Positions 16,534-26,306 of a DNA stretch of 64,000 bases are shown in pieces (the stretch's first letter is position 1; each line of letters begins with the position of its first letter). This DNA comes from Cyclobacteriaceae bacterium. GTDB taxonomy: Bacteria; Bacteroidota; Bacteroidia; Cytophagales; Cyclobacteriaceae. The notes beneath the pieces were generated by a model. It was given only the letters and a program-made list of their open reading frames with translations. It was not told where the DNA came from and did not search any database. The stretch lies in assembly GCA_016787605.1 (NCBI GenBank), contig JAEUUE010000085.1, forward strand, positions 18,805 to 82,804. The letters run 5' to 3'. A program made the position numbers and the translations under genes.

Positions 16534-17796
16534 TCAATGTCCGCCGGATGGACCGGCTGCGGAAGGCTTGGTTACCGTTTCCTCCCTGACGAATGTCCAT
16601 AAAATGGCTGAAATCGCCAACGTGGCGGCGCTGATGATGAAGATGATCGACTTGTTTTCAGCCGACTGAATGATACTCCCGAGCACCAGGCTCACGAGCA
16701 GCTGGGGCAACACCACGGAGAGGTTGAAGATGCCCATGAAGAGACCCATCTTCGCCTTGTCCACCTTCTCGGTCATGATGGCAAAGGGAAGGCTCACGGT
16801 GGCCGCCCACCCGATCCCGGCGATGGCCATAAACGTGTAGACCAGAAACGGCGTGGTTCCGAAAAGGACGATCAGCAGGTATCCCAGGGCCATACACGCC
16901 ATGGCGGCGGTGTGCACTTTCACCCGGCCAAACTTGATAGCCAGTGGTTCCAGTACGGCTGCGGGCAGGATGAAGCCCACCGTGCTGAGCACGAGGAACG
17001 AGAGCGAAACGATCTGCCCCGACTCCTCATTGGCGGTAATGCCCATGTTGTTCTTCACGTAAAAGATCATGTAGACAAACATGGTCTGAACACCGATCCA
17101 GCAAAAACCATGGGCTGCGTAGATGCGGTACAAATCCCCGTAGCTGGATGAGGAACGGGACGCCGAAGTTGCGGCTGACGCCTGGAGCACTCTTGGCTCT
17201 TCGATAAGAAATGGAGGCACAATCGAGAAAAGGAAGACGAGGAAGACGCTGAAGTAGATAAGCGTATAGTTGCCATAGGTGGCCCCAATGGCGTAAGCCA
17301 GCACGCCAAACATGCCCGATATGGTCTGCATCCAGGTGTAGCCCCGCGTCCGCTTGTCGCCTTCGGGAGTGACATCGGCGATGATGGACCGTGTCGGGTT
17401 GAAACTGATATTGATCGACAGGTCGAGGAGGAGCGCGACCGGCAGCGCAACGGCCAACAGCGAAAGGCTGGTGGCTTCACTGATGGCACCGAGGTAGGGC
17501 AGGGCCAGGAGGCTGAGCGAAGCCATGGTGCCGCCAATCCAGATGAAGGGCCGGCGTCGTCCGCCCCAAAACCAAATCTTGTCGCTGATCACGCCAATCA
17601 CAACCTGTCCGACGATGCCGGCGAGGGGACCGGCGGCCCACACGATGCCCACTTCGTGGATGTCGAGGTGGTATTGAGTCGAAAGGATCCAACTTAGTGC
17701 GGCGATCTGCACCGACAAGGCAAACCCCATCGCAGTGGAAGGCAGGCTCAGCAGGGCGAAGAAACCTTTGGAAAGTCGTTGTTGGATGGGGTGCAT
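16534..17796 (-). CDS. SLC45-like MFS sugar transporter, 420 residues
   Basis: This is a second 12-helix transporter of the same group as the following gene, with the matching loop motif ISDKIWFWGGRRRPFIW and DKRTRGYTWMQT. It shares the final base of its start codon region with the stop of the GH31 gene (1-base overlap at 17796), so it is translated with it. The likely role is proton-driven uptake of the alpha-glucoside that the GH31 enzyme hydrolyses. Using MFS carriers instead of a SusCD pair suggests that small oligosaccharides are handled at the inner membrane. Confidence 0.88.
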   Translation of the reverse strand: MHPIQQRLSKGFFALLSLPSTAMGFALSVQIAALSWILSTQYHLDIHEVGIVWAAGPLAGIVGQVVIGVISDKIWFWGGRRRPFIWIGGTMASLSLLALPYLGAISEATSLSLLAVALPVALLLDLSINISFNPTRSIIADVTPEGDKRTRGYTWMQTISGMFGVLAYAIGATYGNYTLIYFSVFLVFLFSIVPPFLIEEPRVLQASAATSASRSSSSYGDLYRIYAAHGFCWIGVQTMFVYMIFYVKNNMGITANEESGQIVSLSFLVLSTVGFILPAAVLEPLAIKFGRVKVHTAAMACMALGYLLIVLFGTTPFLVYTFMAIAGIGWAATVSLPFAIMTEKVDKAKMGLFMGIFNLSVVLPQLLVSLVLGSIIQSAENKSIIFIISAATLAISAILWTFVREETVTKPSAAGPSGGH

Positions 17797-20186
17797 TACC
17801 AGGTGATTTTAATGGCTTCGTTTGAATAGGGAAAGGTAGCTTCAACAACGGTCTCTTCACCCATGCTGTCGGGCTCGTTGATGGGATCATAGCGCTCCAG
17901 GGGAAGAAAGAAGCTGCTGGTCCTGGTTTGAGCTTCCACCGGTTTCCCGTTGACCATGAAACGACGTACGCTGGCATCGCCATGCAAAACCAACTTGACG
18001 GAATTGAACACCGGCTGATAGGTTCCTTCAGCCGGATCCAGGATCAGCGTCTTGGATTCGTGGGTCATCCTGCGAAGATGGTATTCTCCGGCTTCATGGC
18101 GAAATGTCGACCCGTCGTCTTCGTAATAGTCAAACGTAGTCTTCATGCCTCCCGAATAAACGTGGAGGTGCAATTCGCCGGGCTGCTCGCCCGTGTGCTC
18201 GACCGGGGGCTGCATGGGAATGATTGAGCCGGCGGCAATGAATACGGGCAGTCGGTGGAGCGGGCTCTCCACGATGGTTTCGCAATTGCCCGCATGCCTG
18301 GTGCCGTCATACAGCGAATACCAATCACCCCCCGGCAGGAATATTTTGGCGTAGGCCTGGTGGCTGACAACCGGGGCGATCAGGAACGAGGGGCCAAAGA
18401 AATACTGGTTGTGGTATTGCGATTGATAAACCCGCGCGTCGTGGGTATGGGTGATGGCCAGGGTTCGCTGAACAGGCATCCCGGTGCGTGTCGCTTCGTG
18501 AAATACCGAGTACAGGTACGGCATCAGCTGGTAGCGGAGGCGGATGAAGTTCCGCGAGATGTTCTCCACTTCCTCGCCGAACGACCAGGGTTCCGCGTCG
18601 AGGCTGTTGACCATGGTGTGGCCACGGAAGAAGGGAGAGAAGGCACCCAGGGTGATCCATCGGGCAAACAACTTTACACTGGTGTCGCCGGTAAAGCCTC
18701 CTACATCGTAACCGGCAAAGGCGATGCCGGCTACGCCCATGCTGTTGACCATCCGGATGCCCAGCATCATGTGGTCGTCGTACGACACGTTGTCGCCGGT
18801 CCAGACGGCGGCGTAGCGCTGGATGCCGGAAAAGCCCGAGCGCGACAGGTTGAACGGTCGTTTCCCGCCGAGGAGTTGCCGCGCGCCTTCATACGTGCTC
18901 CGTGCCATCTGCATGCCGTAGATGTTTCTTGCCTTCCGCGCGGTGGCCTTTTCGCCTTCGTGATGGAACTCAATGTTTTCGGGAAGCATGTTGCCCCACG
19001 TAGCGATCTCGTTCATGTCGTTCCAGTAGCCATTTATCCCCAGTGCAGAATAGGCCGCCAATTTTTCAGCCCACCACTTTCGAACATCGGGATGGGTGAA
19101 ATCGGGGAAGTGACACCAGCCGGGCCAGACCTGACCGGAATAGTATTCTCCGTCGGGATACTTGACGAAAACATCCTTGGCTTTTCCGTCATCGTACGGT
19201 TCGTACCCTTCCTCCGCCTTGATGCCGGGGTCACACATGACGACCACTTCAAAGTTCAGTGACTTGAGGTAATCGATCAGCCCTTTCGGATCCGGGAAGT
19301 GCACGTTGTCCCAGGTGAAGATCTTGTACTTGTCCATGTAGTGGATATCCAGTACGATGGCGTCGGCGGGGATCTTCTTGTCGCGGAAGGTCTTGGCAAT
19401 CGTCCGTACCTCGTAGTCGGGGTAGTAGCTGTAACGGCACTGCTGGTAGCCGAGGCTCCACTTCGGGGGCAAGGGCATGCGGCCGGTAAGGTGCGTATAG
19501 CCTTCGATAAGTTCGGCCACCGAGTCACCCTGGATGAAGTAGTAGTTCAGGTCACCGGCGTCGGCGGAAAAACTGGAGAACCGATTGTTGGACGCGCCGA
19601 AGTTGAAGAAAGTCTTATGGGTGTTGTCGAGGTAGATTCCATACTGGCGCCGATGATGGATGCCGATATAGAAAGGTGTTGAGCAATAGAGCGGGTCCTG
19701 GCCCGGAGAGTAGGAGTACGCGTCGGTATTCCAGTGCTGGTATCCGTGGCCGCGCCGGTCGAGGGGCCCGGTCTTTTCGCCCAGGCCGATGAAGCGTTCC
19801 CCCTCCTGTAGCGTCCGGTAACTGGTCACCTGCTCGCCGATCCAGGAAGTGCCCAGGCCGGGTACTTCCTCGTTCAGGATCTCTTCTTCTGCCGTCAGGA
19901 AAGAGAATCGTACCGGGTCCCGTTCCAACCGCACCACCAGTTTGGAGCTGCGAAGTTCCAGGTGGCCCGGCTTTTCAGTAACCTTTACCTGGACAGGCTG
20001 CGGGTGGGCGACGACCGCGTAGGGTGACGCCTCGAAGGGCAGTGTTTTTCCGATCGTCAGGCGAACGATGCGGTCGGTATAAAATCGGATTTGAAGATGT
20101 CCTTCGGCGGTTTCGGCCGTAAGGCCATCACCATGAGATTTCCACGAAGTAATTCGTCCCAGTCGTTTGCTTACATCGGCAGGCAT
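17796..20186 (-). CDS. GH31 alpha-glucosidase
   Basis: This 796-residue enzyme has the GH31 layout: an N-terminal beta-sandwich (1-230), a TIM barrel and C-terminal beta domains. The catalytic nucleophile is D390 in WNDMNE, and the upstream phrases DAIVLDIHYMD and the later FRGHTM are family signatures. It lacks a signal peptide, so it should act in the cytoplasm on maltose, isomaltose or related oligosaccharides brought in by the two MFS transporters downstream. A near-perfect promoter and a candidate LacI operator lie upstream, after the regulator gene. Confidence 0.93.
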   Translation of the reverse strand: MPADVSKRLGRITSWKSHGDGLTAETAEGHLQIRFYTDRIVRLTIGKTLPFEASPYAVVAHPQPVQVKVTEKPGHLELRSSKLVVRLERDPVRFSFLTAEEEILNEEVPGLGTSWIGEQVTSYRTLQEGERFIGLGEKTGPLDRRGHGYQHWNTDAYSYSPGQDPLYCSTPFYIGIHHRRQYGIYLDNTHKTFFNFGASNNRFSSFSADAGDLNYYFIQGDSVAELIEGYTHLTGRMPLPPKWSLGYQQCRYSYYPDYEVRTIAKTFRDKKIPADAIVLDIHYMDKYKIFTWDNVHFPDPKGLIDYLKSLNFEVVVMCDPGIKAEEGYEPYDDGKAKDVFVKYPDGEYYSGQVWPGWCHFPDFTHPDVRKWWAEKLAAYSALGINGYWNDMNEIATWGNMLPENIEFHHEGEKATARKARNIYGMQMARSTYEGARQLLGGKRPFNLSRSGFSGIQRYAAVWTGDNVSYDDHMMLGIRMVNSMGVAGIAFAGYDVGGFTGDTSVKLFARWITLGAFSPFFRGHTMVNSLDAEPWSFGEEVENISRNFIRLRYQLMPYLYSVFHEATRTGMPVQRTLAITHTHDARVYQSQYHNQYFFGPSFLIAPVVSHQAYAKIFLPGGDWYSLYDGTRHAGNCETIVESPLHRLPVFIAAGSIIPMQPPVEHTGEQPGELHLHVYSGGMKTTFDYYEDDGSTFRHEAGEYHLRRMTHESKTLILDPAEGTYQPVFNSVKLVLHGDASVRRFMVNGKPVEAQTRTSSFFLPLERYDPINEPDSMGEETVVEATFPYSNEAIKITW

Positions 20187-20255
20187 CGGCTATCAGCGAT
20201 CAACAAGTAGGAGATAAAGGCCTGCAACGAAATAAAGCGAAGGAATCGGTCGCAC

Positions 20256-20263
20256 CAAAATTA
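20256..20263 (-). promoter_or_regulatory. Candidate promoter -7 box for the GH31 unit
   Basis: Read on the minus strand this is TAATTTTG, a perfect match to the Bacteroidota -7 box TAnnTTTG. It would start transcription near 20250, about 64 bases before the GH31 ATG. A weak -33-like TTTC lies 17 bases upstream, inside the candidate operator. Confidence 0.5.
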
Positions 20264-20280
20264 CAACCTGATATTGTTTA

Positions 20281-20292
20281 GAAATCGATTGC
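20281..20292. promoter_or_regulatory. Candidate LacI-family operator
   Basis: GAAATCGATTGC is an imperfect palindrome centred on CG (5 of 6 pairs), the form bound by LacI-family repressors. It starts two bases after the regulator's stop codon and overlaps the -33 region of the GH31 promoter, the right geometry for repression. Confidence 0.4.
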
Positions 20293-20293
20293 G

Positions 20294-21343
20294 CTACTTT
20301 CGTGCGGGGCTGTTCTTCAGCGACGAGTCTCTCACGATGAGACGGGTCTTGAGGATCTTGGTCTCCGGTGAAGGATAATCTTGTTCCTTGTCGGCAAGTT
20401 CGATCTGGCGAATGAGGAGACGGGCCGCCTCTTGTCCCATTTCAAAGCCCGGTTGGTCGACGGTAGTCAGCGAAGGTTCGAGCAGCGAACCGTAGGACCA
20501 GTTGCTGAATCCCACGACGCCCACATCCTGGGGAATGCGAAGCCCGGCTTCCTTGACGCTTTGCATGGCTCCTGTGGCCATCGGGTCGTTCGCAGCGAAG
20601 ATGGCGTCCGGGGGCTCGGGCAGCGATAAGAGTTTCTTGGTGGCGCGCTTTCCTTCCTCCATGCTTCCGGTGATGCACTCCTCAACATAGTGGTCATTCA
20701 CGGGAAGTTGATGTTCTCTGAGTGCGTCCATATAGCCGCGCTTGCGGTCGTTGGTAATGATCAAGCCGGGCGAACCTTCCAGGAAGGCGATTTTGCGATA
20801 GCCTTGCTGGATCAGGTGATTGACGGCTTCCTTGGCGCCGACATAATCATCAACTACCACATTGCTGCATTGGGTGGTGTTGTAGGTGCGATCATAAAAC
20901 ACCACCGGTACACCCTTCGCGATGACCGACTCGATATGGTCAAAGTTCTTGGTCTCCCGGGAGATGGACATCAGCAGGCCATCGACGCGGCTGTTGAAAA
21001 GGGCTTTGATATCAGTCTTCTCGCGCTCGTACGATTCATTGGACTGGGCCAGGATGACGCTATAGCCGGCCTGGTACGCGACGTCCTCAATTCCTGAAAT
21101 TACTGTGGAAAAGAAGAAGTGAACCAGTTCAGGGATAATCACCCCGATGGTAAAGGTCTTTTTCTGCCGCAGGTTGAGCGCGACGATGTTGGGCTGGTAA
21201 TTCAGTTTTTCGGCCAGGGCGTTGACGGCCTCCTTGGTCTTGGCGCTGATGTCGGGATGATCCTTGAGTGCCCGCGAGACGGTGGAAGGGGAAATGCCCA
21301 ATTCCCTGGCGATGTCCTTGATGGTGACTTGACTGAATTTCAT
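20294..21343 (-). CDS. LacI-family transcriptional regulator
   Basis: This 349-residue regulator has an N-terminal helix-turn-helix (about residues 6-26, TIKDIARELGISPSTVSRAL), a hinge helix near YQPNIVALNLR, and a periplasmic-binding-protein-like sugar domain to the end. It lies directly upstream of the alpha-glucoside genes on the same strand and most likely controls them by sensing a sugar such as maltose or trehalose. The ATG at 21343 starts just before the HTH. The gap to the GH31 gene (107 bases) contains its own promoter box and operator. Confidence 0.92.
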   Translation of the reverse strand: MKFSQVTIKDIARELGISPSTVSRALKDHPDISAKTKEAVNALAEKLNYQPNIVALNLRQKKTFTIGVIIPELVHFFFSTVISGIEDVAYQAGYSVILAQSNESYEREKTDIKALFNSRVDGLLMSISRETKNFDHIESVIAKGVPVVFYDRTYNTTQCSNVVVDDYVGAKEAVNHLIQQGYRKIAFLEGSPGLIITNDRKRGYMDALREHQLPVNDHYVEECITGSMEEGKRATKKLLSLPEPPDAIFAANDPMATGAMQSVKEAGLRIPQDVGVVGFSNWSYGSLLEPSLTTVDQPGFEMGQEAARLLIRQIELADKEQDYPSPETKILKTRLIVRDSSLKNSPARK

Positions 21344-21460
21344 ACCGCTGCCGGCAGTTTAGCTTGGTTCATTTCCGCATTTTCCCCCACCGGAGGCCTG
21401 AGCAATCCCGATAATGTCTTATTTTGACGCTCAGGTCGGTGTAAGCCCGAAAGTAACCTT

Positions 21461-21479
21461 TTGTGAACGATTATCACAA
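21461..21479. promoter_or_regulatory. Inverted repeat upstream of glpF, candidate regulator site
   Basis: TTGTGA (21461-21466) and TCACAA (21474-21479) are perfect arms separated by 7 bases, 49 bases before the glpF start. The arms equal the CRP half-site TGTGA/TCACA, but the spacer is 7 rather than 6. It could bind a CRP/FNR-family or other glycerol regulator. Confidence 0.4.
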
Positions 21480-21527
21480 TTCGGCTGACACGGAATCAAC
21501 CCGCAGGAATCCATTATCAACGAAATT

Positions 21528-22229
21528 ATGAATCCATATACCGCTGAATTTCTAGGCACCTTTCTCCTGATCCTTCTCGGCAACGGCGTCGTGGCCGGGG
21601 TAGTTCTCAAGGGTTCCAAAAGTGAAAACGCGGGATGGCTTACCATCGTGGCGGGATGGGGTATTTCGGTAACGCTCGCCATCTATGCGGCCGGGAAATT
21701 TAGTGGTGCACACCTGAACCCGGCTATCACCATTGCCCTGGCCGTTCAGGGCGGGTTTTCCTGGGCTGATGTGCCCGGCTACATCCTCGCTCAGTTCGGG
21801 GGCGCCTTTGCCGGCGCCGTGCTGGTATGGCTCCACTATGGACCCCATTGGAAAATCACGGAGAATCCCGATTCCAAACGAGCCGTATTCTGCACGGCCC
21901 CGGCTATCCGGAGTACATTCTACAACGTAATCAGCGAAGTGATCGGAACCTGCGCCCTCGTCCTGGTGATCCTGCTGATCGGGCAGAATGAATTTGCCCA
22001 GGGCCTCAACCCGGTAGCCGTCGGAATGCTGATCATGGCCATTGGCCTGGGACTGGGAGGCACAACCGGGTTTGCCATCAATCCGGCCCGCGACCTGGGT
22101 CCCCGCATCGCCCACTTCGTACTGCCGATTCCGGGCAAAGGATCTTCCGACTGGGGCTATGCCTGGATTCCCGTTGTCGGTCCCGTCATCGGTGGGTTGC
22201 TGGCGGTCTTTCTCTTCGGACTACTTTGA
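21528..22229 (+). CDS. glpF: Glycerol uptake facilitator (aquaglyceroporin)
   Basis: This 233-residue MIP-family channel has six transmembrane helices and the two pore motifs, NPA in GAHLNPAI and NPA in INPARDLGPR; the D after the second NPA-R is typical of glycerol-conducting GlpF. It lets glycerol diffuse through the inner membrane. The glycerol kinase gene follows after 9 bases, so they form one operon. An inverted repeat lies in front of it. Confidence 0.94.
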   Translation: MNPYTAEFLGTFLLILLGNGVVAGVVLKGSKSENAGWLTIVAGWGISVTLAIYAAGKFSGAHLNPAITIALAVQGGFSWADVPGYILAQFGGAFAGAVLVWLHYGPHWKITENPDSKRAVFCTAPAIRSTFYNVISEVIGTCALVLVILLIGQNEFAQGLNPVAVGMLIMAIGLGLGGTTGFAINPARDLGPRIAHFVLPIPGKGSSDWGYAWIPVVGPVIGGLLAVFLFGLL

Positions 22230-22238
22230 CAGGAGATC

Positions 22239-23729
22239 ATGACTGAGAAGTATATCGTTTCGCTCGACCAGGGAACCACCAGTTCACGGGCGGTGCTCAT
22301 CGACAAGACGGGAAAGATCCGCGGGATCGCCCAGCAAGAATTCCGACAGATTTTTCCTCAGCCCGGATGGGTGGAACACGATGCCGTCGAAATCTGGAAG
22401 ACCCAGCTCAAGGTACTTCATCGCGTGATGGAAGAAGCAGGCGTTCGTCCGGCGCAGGTGGCTGCCATCGGTATCACTAACCAGCGTGAAACGACCGTGC
22501 TGTGGGACCGGAAGACCGGCGTGCCCGTCAGCAACGCCATCGTATGGCAAGACAAGCGCACGGCACCGCTGTGTGAAGAACTGAAATCAAGAGGCTTGGG
22601 TGACTACGTCAGGCAAACCACAGGCTTGGTTATAGACTCTTATTTTTCGGCGACGAAGATCCGCTGGTTGCTCGACCAGGTGCCCGGTGCACGAGAGAAA
22701 GCGTCTCGCGGTGAACTGGCCTTTGGTACCATCGATACCTGGCTGATGTGGAACCTGACGCAGGGCAAGGCGCACCGAACAGACTATTCCAATGCATCTC
22801 GTACGATGCTCTACAATATCCGTTCGCTCAAATGGGATGAACGAATGCTGAAAGAACTGGACATTCCATCATCGCTGCTTCCTGATGTGCTTCCCTCATC
22901 GGGAACCTTTGGGCATTGGGAGGTCGATGGCGTATCGATTCCTATCTCTGGCGTGGCTGGCGACCAGCAGGCAGCCCTCTTTGGCCAAGCCTGCTTCGAG
23001 CCGGGTACTGCAAAGAACACCTATGGTACCGGTTGCTTTATGCTGATGAACACCGGTGAAAGGCCGCAGTCTTCAGACAATGGTCTGCTAACCACCATTG
23101 CATGGGGATTGGACGGCAAAGTAGAGTATGCACTCGAGGGTAGCGTGTTCATCGCCGGAGCCGCCGTGCAATGGCTGCGCGACAGCCTGCACCTGATCGA
23201 TCAGTCCAAAGACACGGAGTATTTTGCGTCAAAGGCCTTGGGCTCCAATGAAGTTTATGTGGTGCCTGCCTTCGCCGGGCTGGGTGCACCGTACTGGGAC
23301 ATGTACGCCCGCGGAGCCATCTTCGGCTTAACCCGCGACACCGGCAAAGACCATCTGATCAAGGCGACGCTCGAGTCGATGGCGTACCAGACTAAGGACA
23401 TCCTGACTGCTATGGAAGCGGATTCGGGAATCCGGCTCGCCAGTCTGAAGGTAGATGGAGGGGCTTCCGTCAACAGTATGCTCATGCAATTCCAGGCCGA
23501 TATCCTCGGCTGCGAGGTGGAGCGTCCGGCTGTGGTCGAGTCGACCGCCATGGGTGCCGCCTACCTCGCCGGCCTCGCGGTGGGGTGGTGGGACAAGAAG
23601 GACATTCTGCGTCACCGCTCTATCGAGCGGACCTTTGTGCCGGCTATGCCGGAAGAAGAACGGAAGCGTTTGTACAAGGGCTGGAAGAAAGCGGTGGAGC
23701 GTTGCCTCCACTGGCTGGACAACGAATAA
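22239..23729 (+). CDS. glpK: Glycerol kinase
   Basis: This 496-residue FGGY-family kinase phosphorylates glycerol to sn-glycerol-3-phosphate using ATP. The N-terminal [10 protein letters not shown] phosphate loop, the GITNQRET and WQDKRT segments and the C-terminal LKVDGGAS and [16 protein letters not shown] motifs are all present, and the length is exactly that of known GlpK enzymes. It lies between the facilitator and the dehydrogenase, completing a catabolic operon. The ATG at 22239 follows a GGAG-like stretch (ACAGGAGATC), one of few ribosome-site-like sequences in the window. Confidence 0.96.
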   Translation: MTEKYIVSLDQGTTSSRAVLIDKTGKIRGIAQQEFRQIFPQPGWVEHDAVEIWKTQLKVLHRVMEEAGVRPAQVAAIGITNQRETTVLWDRKTGVPVSNAIVWQDKRTAPLCEELKSRGLGDYVRQTTGLVIDSYFSATKIRWLLDQVPGAREKASRGELAFGTIDTWLMWNLTQGKAHRTDYSNASRTMLYNIRSLKWDERMLKELDIPSSLLPDVLPSSGTFGHWEVDGVSIPISGVAGDQQAALFGQACFEPGTAKNTYGTGCFMLMNTGERPQSSDNGLLTTIAWGLDGKVEYALEGSVFIAGAAVQWLRDSLHLIDQSKDTEYFASKALGSNEVYVVPAFAGLGAPYWDMYARGAIFGLTRDTGKDHLIKATLESMAYQTKDILTAMEADSGIRLASLKVDGGASVNSMLMQFQADILGCEVERPAVVESTAMGAAYLAGLAVGWWDKKDILRHRSIERTFVPAMPEEERKRLYKGWKKAVERCLHWLDNE

Positions 23730-23732
23730 GCT

Positions 23733-25394
23733 ATGCCGTTTTCCGTCCTCGACCGCCCACACTATCTCCGGCAACTCCAGCAGGAGATGTTTGATGTACT
23801 GATCATCGGCGGGGGGATCACCGGGGTGGGCATTGCTCTCGACGCTGCTTCGCGCGGGCTACGGGTGGCACTGGCAGAGCAGCACGACTTTGCTTTCGGG
23901 ACCAGCAGCCGGTCGACGAAACTTATTCATGGAGGGCTGCGCTACCTGAAGCAACTGGAGTTTGCGTTGGTCAAAGAGGTGGGCAGTGAGCGGGCGGTGG
24001 TGCACGCCCTGGCGCCGCACCTGGTGGTGCCCGAAAAAATGCTGCTGCCGCTCTATGAGAAGAGAGGACTGGGGTATTGGATCACGTCGGCCGGATTGAA
24101 AATCTATGACTTGCTGGCCGGCGTGAAACGCGAAGATCAGCGGAAGATGTTGACGCGCCAGGTGACCCTTCTCCAGGAGCCACTGCTCAAGCCCCAGGAT
24201 GTCAAAGGAGGCGCGCTCTATGCCGAGTACCGAACCGATGACGCCCGCCTGACGATCGAGATTGCCAAGCGGGCCGTGAAAGAAGGGGCGATCCTCGTCA
24301 ACTATGCCACGGTCACGGATTTCCTTTCCAGCCAGGGTCAGGTTTCTGGTGCCCGGGTTCGCGATGGTGAGTCATCCGAGACGATCGACGTGCGTGCCCG
24401 TGTTGTGGTCAATGCCGCCGGTCCCTGGGTGGACGAACTGCGGACGAAGAACAACTCCCTCCGGGGAAAGACGCTCCATCTGACCAAGGGAGTCCATATC
24501 GTGGTGCCTTACCATCGGCTGCCGGTGCGCCAGGCCATTTACTTCGACGTCCCGGACGGCCGGATGATTTTTGCTATACCCCGCGGGAGAACGTCCTACA
24601 TAGGAACCACGGATACCGACTACCAAGGTGACAAGAACGACGTGAGGGCCACCCTGGAGGATGTTCGTTACCTCATCCAGGCCGTCAATGAAACATTCCC
24701 TTCTGTGCATCTGACCGTCGCCGACGTGGAGTCGAGCTGGGCGGGCCTTCGTCCGTTGATCCATGAAGAGGGTAAGTCGGCTTCCGAACTGTCGCGCAAG
24801 GATGAGATCTTTGAGTCGGAGTCAGGATTGATTTCCATTGCTGGCGGCAAGCTCACGGGCTATCGGAAGATGGCCGAACGGGTCGTGGATCGCATTGTGG
24901 AAAACCTGCCGGACACCAGCACTTCACCATGTCGTACCGCCTCCTTGCGTCTGGCGGAATCCAACCTGGCAAATGCCGGAGAGGTAAATGATTTCACGGC
25001 CAGGATCGCCGACCGGGCCGAACGATTGGGACTGAAGGGCGCGGCGGGGACCTACCTGGTCCATCTCTATGGACAGCAGGCGGATGGCATTCTTTCCCTG
25101 GCGGAATCGCAGGCGTCTGACGATCCCGAGTTCAAACTGACCCTCGCCGAATTGGCTTTTGCCCTGGCGGAAGAATCCGTGGTTCATGCGGAAGATTTCC
25201 TGGTCCGCCGCACCGGCTGGCTTTTCTTTGATATTCACCGCTTGATGCGTTCGAAGGATATGGTGATTGAGGCGATGTCGAAAAGCCTTGGCTGGTCTCC
25301 GGATCGGCGCGAGGAGGAAATGCGCCGCGTGGAAAGATGGATCGAGCGGTCGACACGATTTGAAGAGTCGGAGAAGAAGGATGAAACACGCTGA
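23733..25394 (+). CDS. glpD: Aerobic glycerol-3-phosphate dehydrogenase
   Basis: This 553-residue flavoprotein oxidises glycerol-3-phosphate to dihydroxyacetone phosphate and feeds the quinone pool at the inner membrane. The FAD motif IIGGGITGVGIALDAASRG is at the N terminus, and the substrate-site phrases SSRSTKLIHGGLRYL and IGTTDTDY are typical of GlpD/GPD2. The start codon lies 3 bases after glpK. The 3' end overlaps the ROK kinase gene by 14 bases, so that gene is translated with the operon. Confidence 0.95.
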   Translation: MPFSVLDRPHYLRQLQQEMFDVLIIGGGITGVGIALDAASRGLRVALAEQHDFAFGTSSRSTKLIHGGLRYLKQLEFALVKEVGSERAVVHALAPHLVVPEKMLLPLYEKRGLGYWITSAGLKIYDLLAGVKREDQRKMLTRQVTLLQEPLLKPQDVKGGALYAEYRTDDARLTIEIAKRAVKEGAILVNYATVTDFLSSQGQVSGARVRDGESSETIDVRARVVVNAAGPWVDELRTKNNSLRGKTLHLTKGVHIVVPYHRLPVRQAIYFDVPDGRMIFAIPRGRTSYIGTTDTDYQGDKNDVRATLEDVRYLIQAVNETFPSVHLTVADVESSWAGLRPLIHEEGKSASELSRKDEIFESESGLISIAGGKLTGYRKMAERVVDRIVENLPDTSTSPCRTASLRLAESNLANAGEVNDFTARIADRAERLGLKGAAGTYLVHLYGQQADGILSLAESQASDDPEFKLTLAELAFALAEESVVHAEDFLVRRTGWLFFDIHRLMRSKDMVIEAMSKSLGWSPDRREEEMRRVERWIERSTRFEESEKKDETR

Positions 25395-26304
25395 TACAAT
25401 TTGGGGCATCGACCTGGGCGGGACCAAGGCCGAGGGAGTGATTCTTGGTCCAGGCGGTCCGGATGACGTGCGGTTTAGGGAGCGAATACCTACCGGGGCT
25501 GAGAAGGGCTATGACCACCTGCTGGCCCAGATCGAAAAGTTGGTGCTGAGAATGGAGCAAGTGGCCGGCTATCGTCCTGCCCGTATTGGAATGGGGACGC
25601 CCGGTACGCTTGACCCGCAGACGAAGACCATGCGGGGCTGCAATTCGGAATGCCTGAATGGCCAGCCGCTGCGTGACGATCTCTCCAGGAGACTGGGAAT
25701 GGCCGTAGAAATCGCGAACGATGCCAACTGCTTTGCGCTGGCCGAAGCGAATCTCGGCGTGGTGCCCCGCCAGTTCCCGGGCGCGCAGGTTGTCTTCGGG
25801 GTGATTATGGGCACTGGTGTGGGAGGAGGGTTGGTGGTTAACGGCAGGTCGATCTACGGTCATCACGGCATCGCCGGTGAGTGGGGACATAATTTTCTTG
25901 ATGAGTCAGGCGGGCCTTGCTACTGCGGGAAGTCCGGCTGCGTCGAACGGGTCCTTTCAGGTCCTGCCCTGGAACGCTACCATGCTGCGCGCAGCGGCGA
26001 AAAATTGAGGCTCCCGGAAATCCGGCAACGGGCGCTGTCGGGCGATCCTGTCGCCAAAGAAACCATCGCCCGGATGGTCGACTATTTTGGTAAAGCCATC
26101 AGTGTGGTGATCAATATTGTGGATCCGGACGTAATCGTCCTGGGTGGTGGCGTCAGCCAGATGCCGGAATTGTACACGGACGGCAGGCTGGCCATTTCGA
26201 AATACATCTTTAACAACGGAAAGGTGTCGGTGCCCCTTGTGCCTGCCTTGCTGGGCGACAGCGCCGGTGTGTTTGGCGCCGCTTACCTGGTGAAAGGAAC
26301 CTGA
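25381..26304 (+). CDS. ROK-family sugar kinase
   Basis: This 307-residue kinase has the ATP phosphate loop DLGGTKAEGV at the N terminus, the central GTGVGGGLVV segment and the zinc site CYCGKSGC. The ROK signature with EWGH before the Cys cluster suggests glucokinase-like enzymes, which phosphorylate glucose, N-acetyl-glucosamine or similar. Start: the ATG at 25381, inside the end of glpD, is chosen because it begins the beta strand before the phosphate loop; the longer frame reads through glpD and is not real. The coupling to the glycerol operon is unusual and suggests that both supply the same pathway. Confidence 0.9.
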   Translation: MKHADTIWGIDLGGTKAEGVILGPGGPDDVRFRERIPTGAEKGYDHLLAQIEKLVLRMEQVAGYRPARIGMGTPGTLDPQTKTMRGCNSECLNGQPLRDDLSRRLGMAVEIANDANCFALAEANLGVVPRQFPGAQVVFGVIMGTGVGGGLVVNGRSIYGHHGIAGEWGHNFLDESGGPCYCGKSGCVERVLSGPALERYHAARSGEKLRLPEIRQRALSGDPVAKETIARMVDYFGKAISVVINIVDPDVIVLGGGVSQMPELYTDGRLAISKYIFNNGKVSVPLVPALLGDSAGVFGAAYLVKGT

Positions 26305-26306
26305 TC

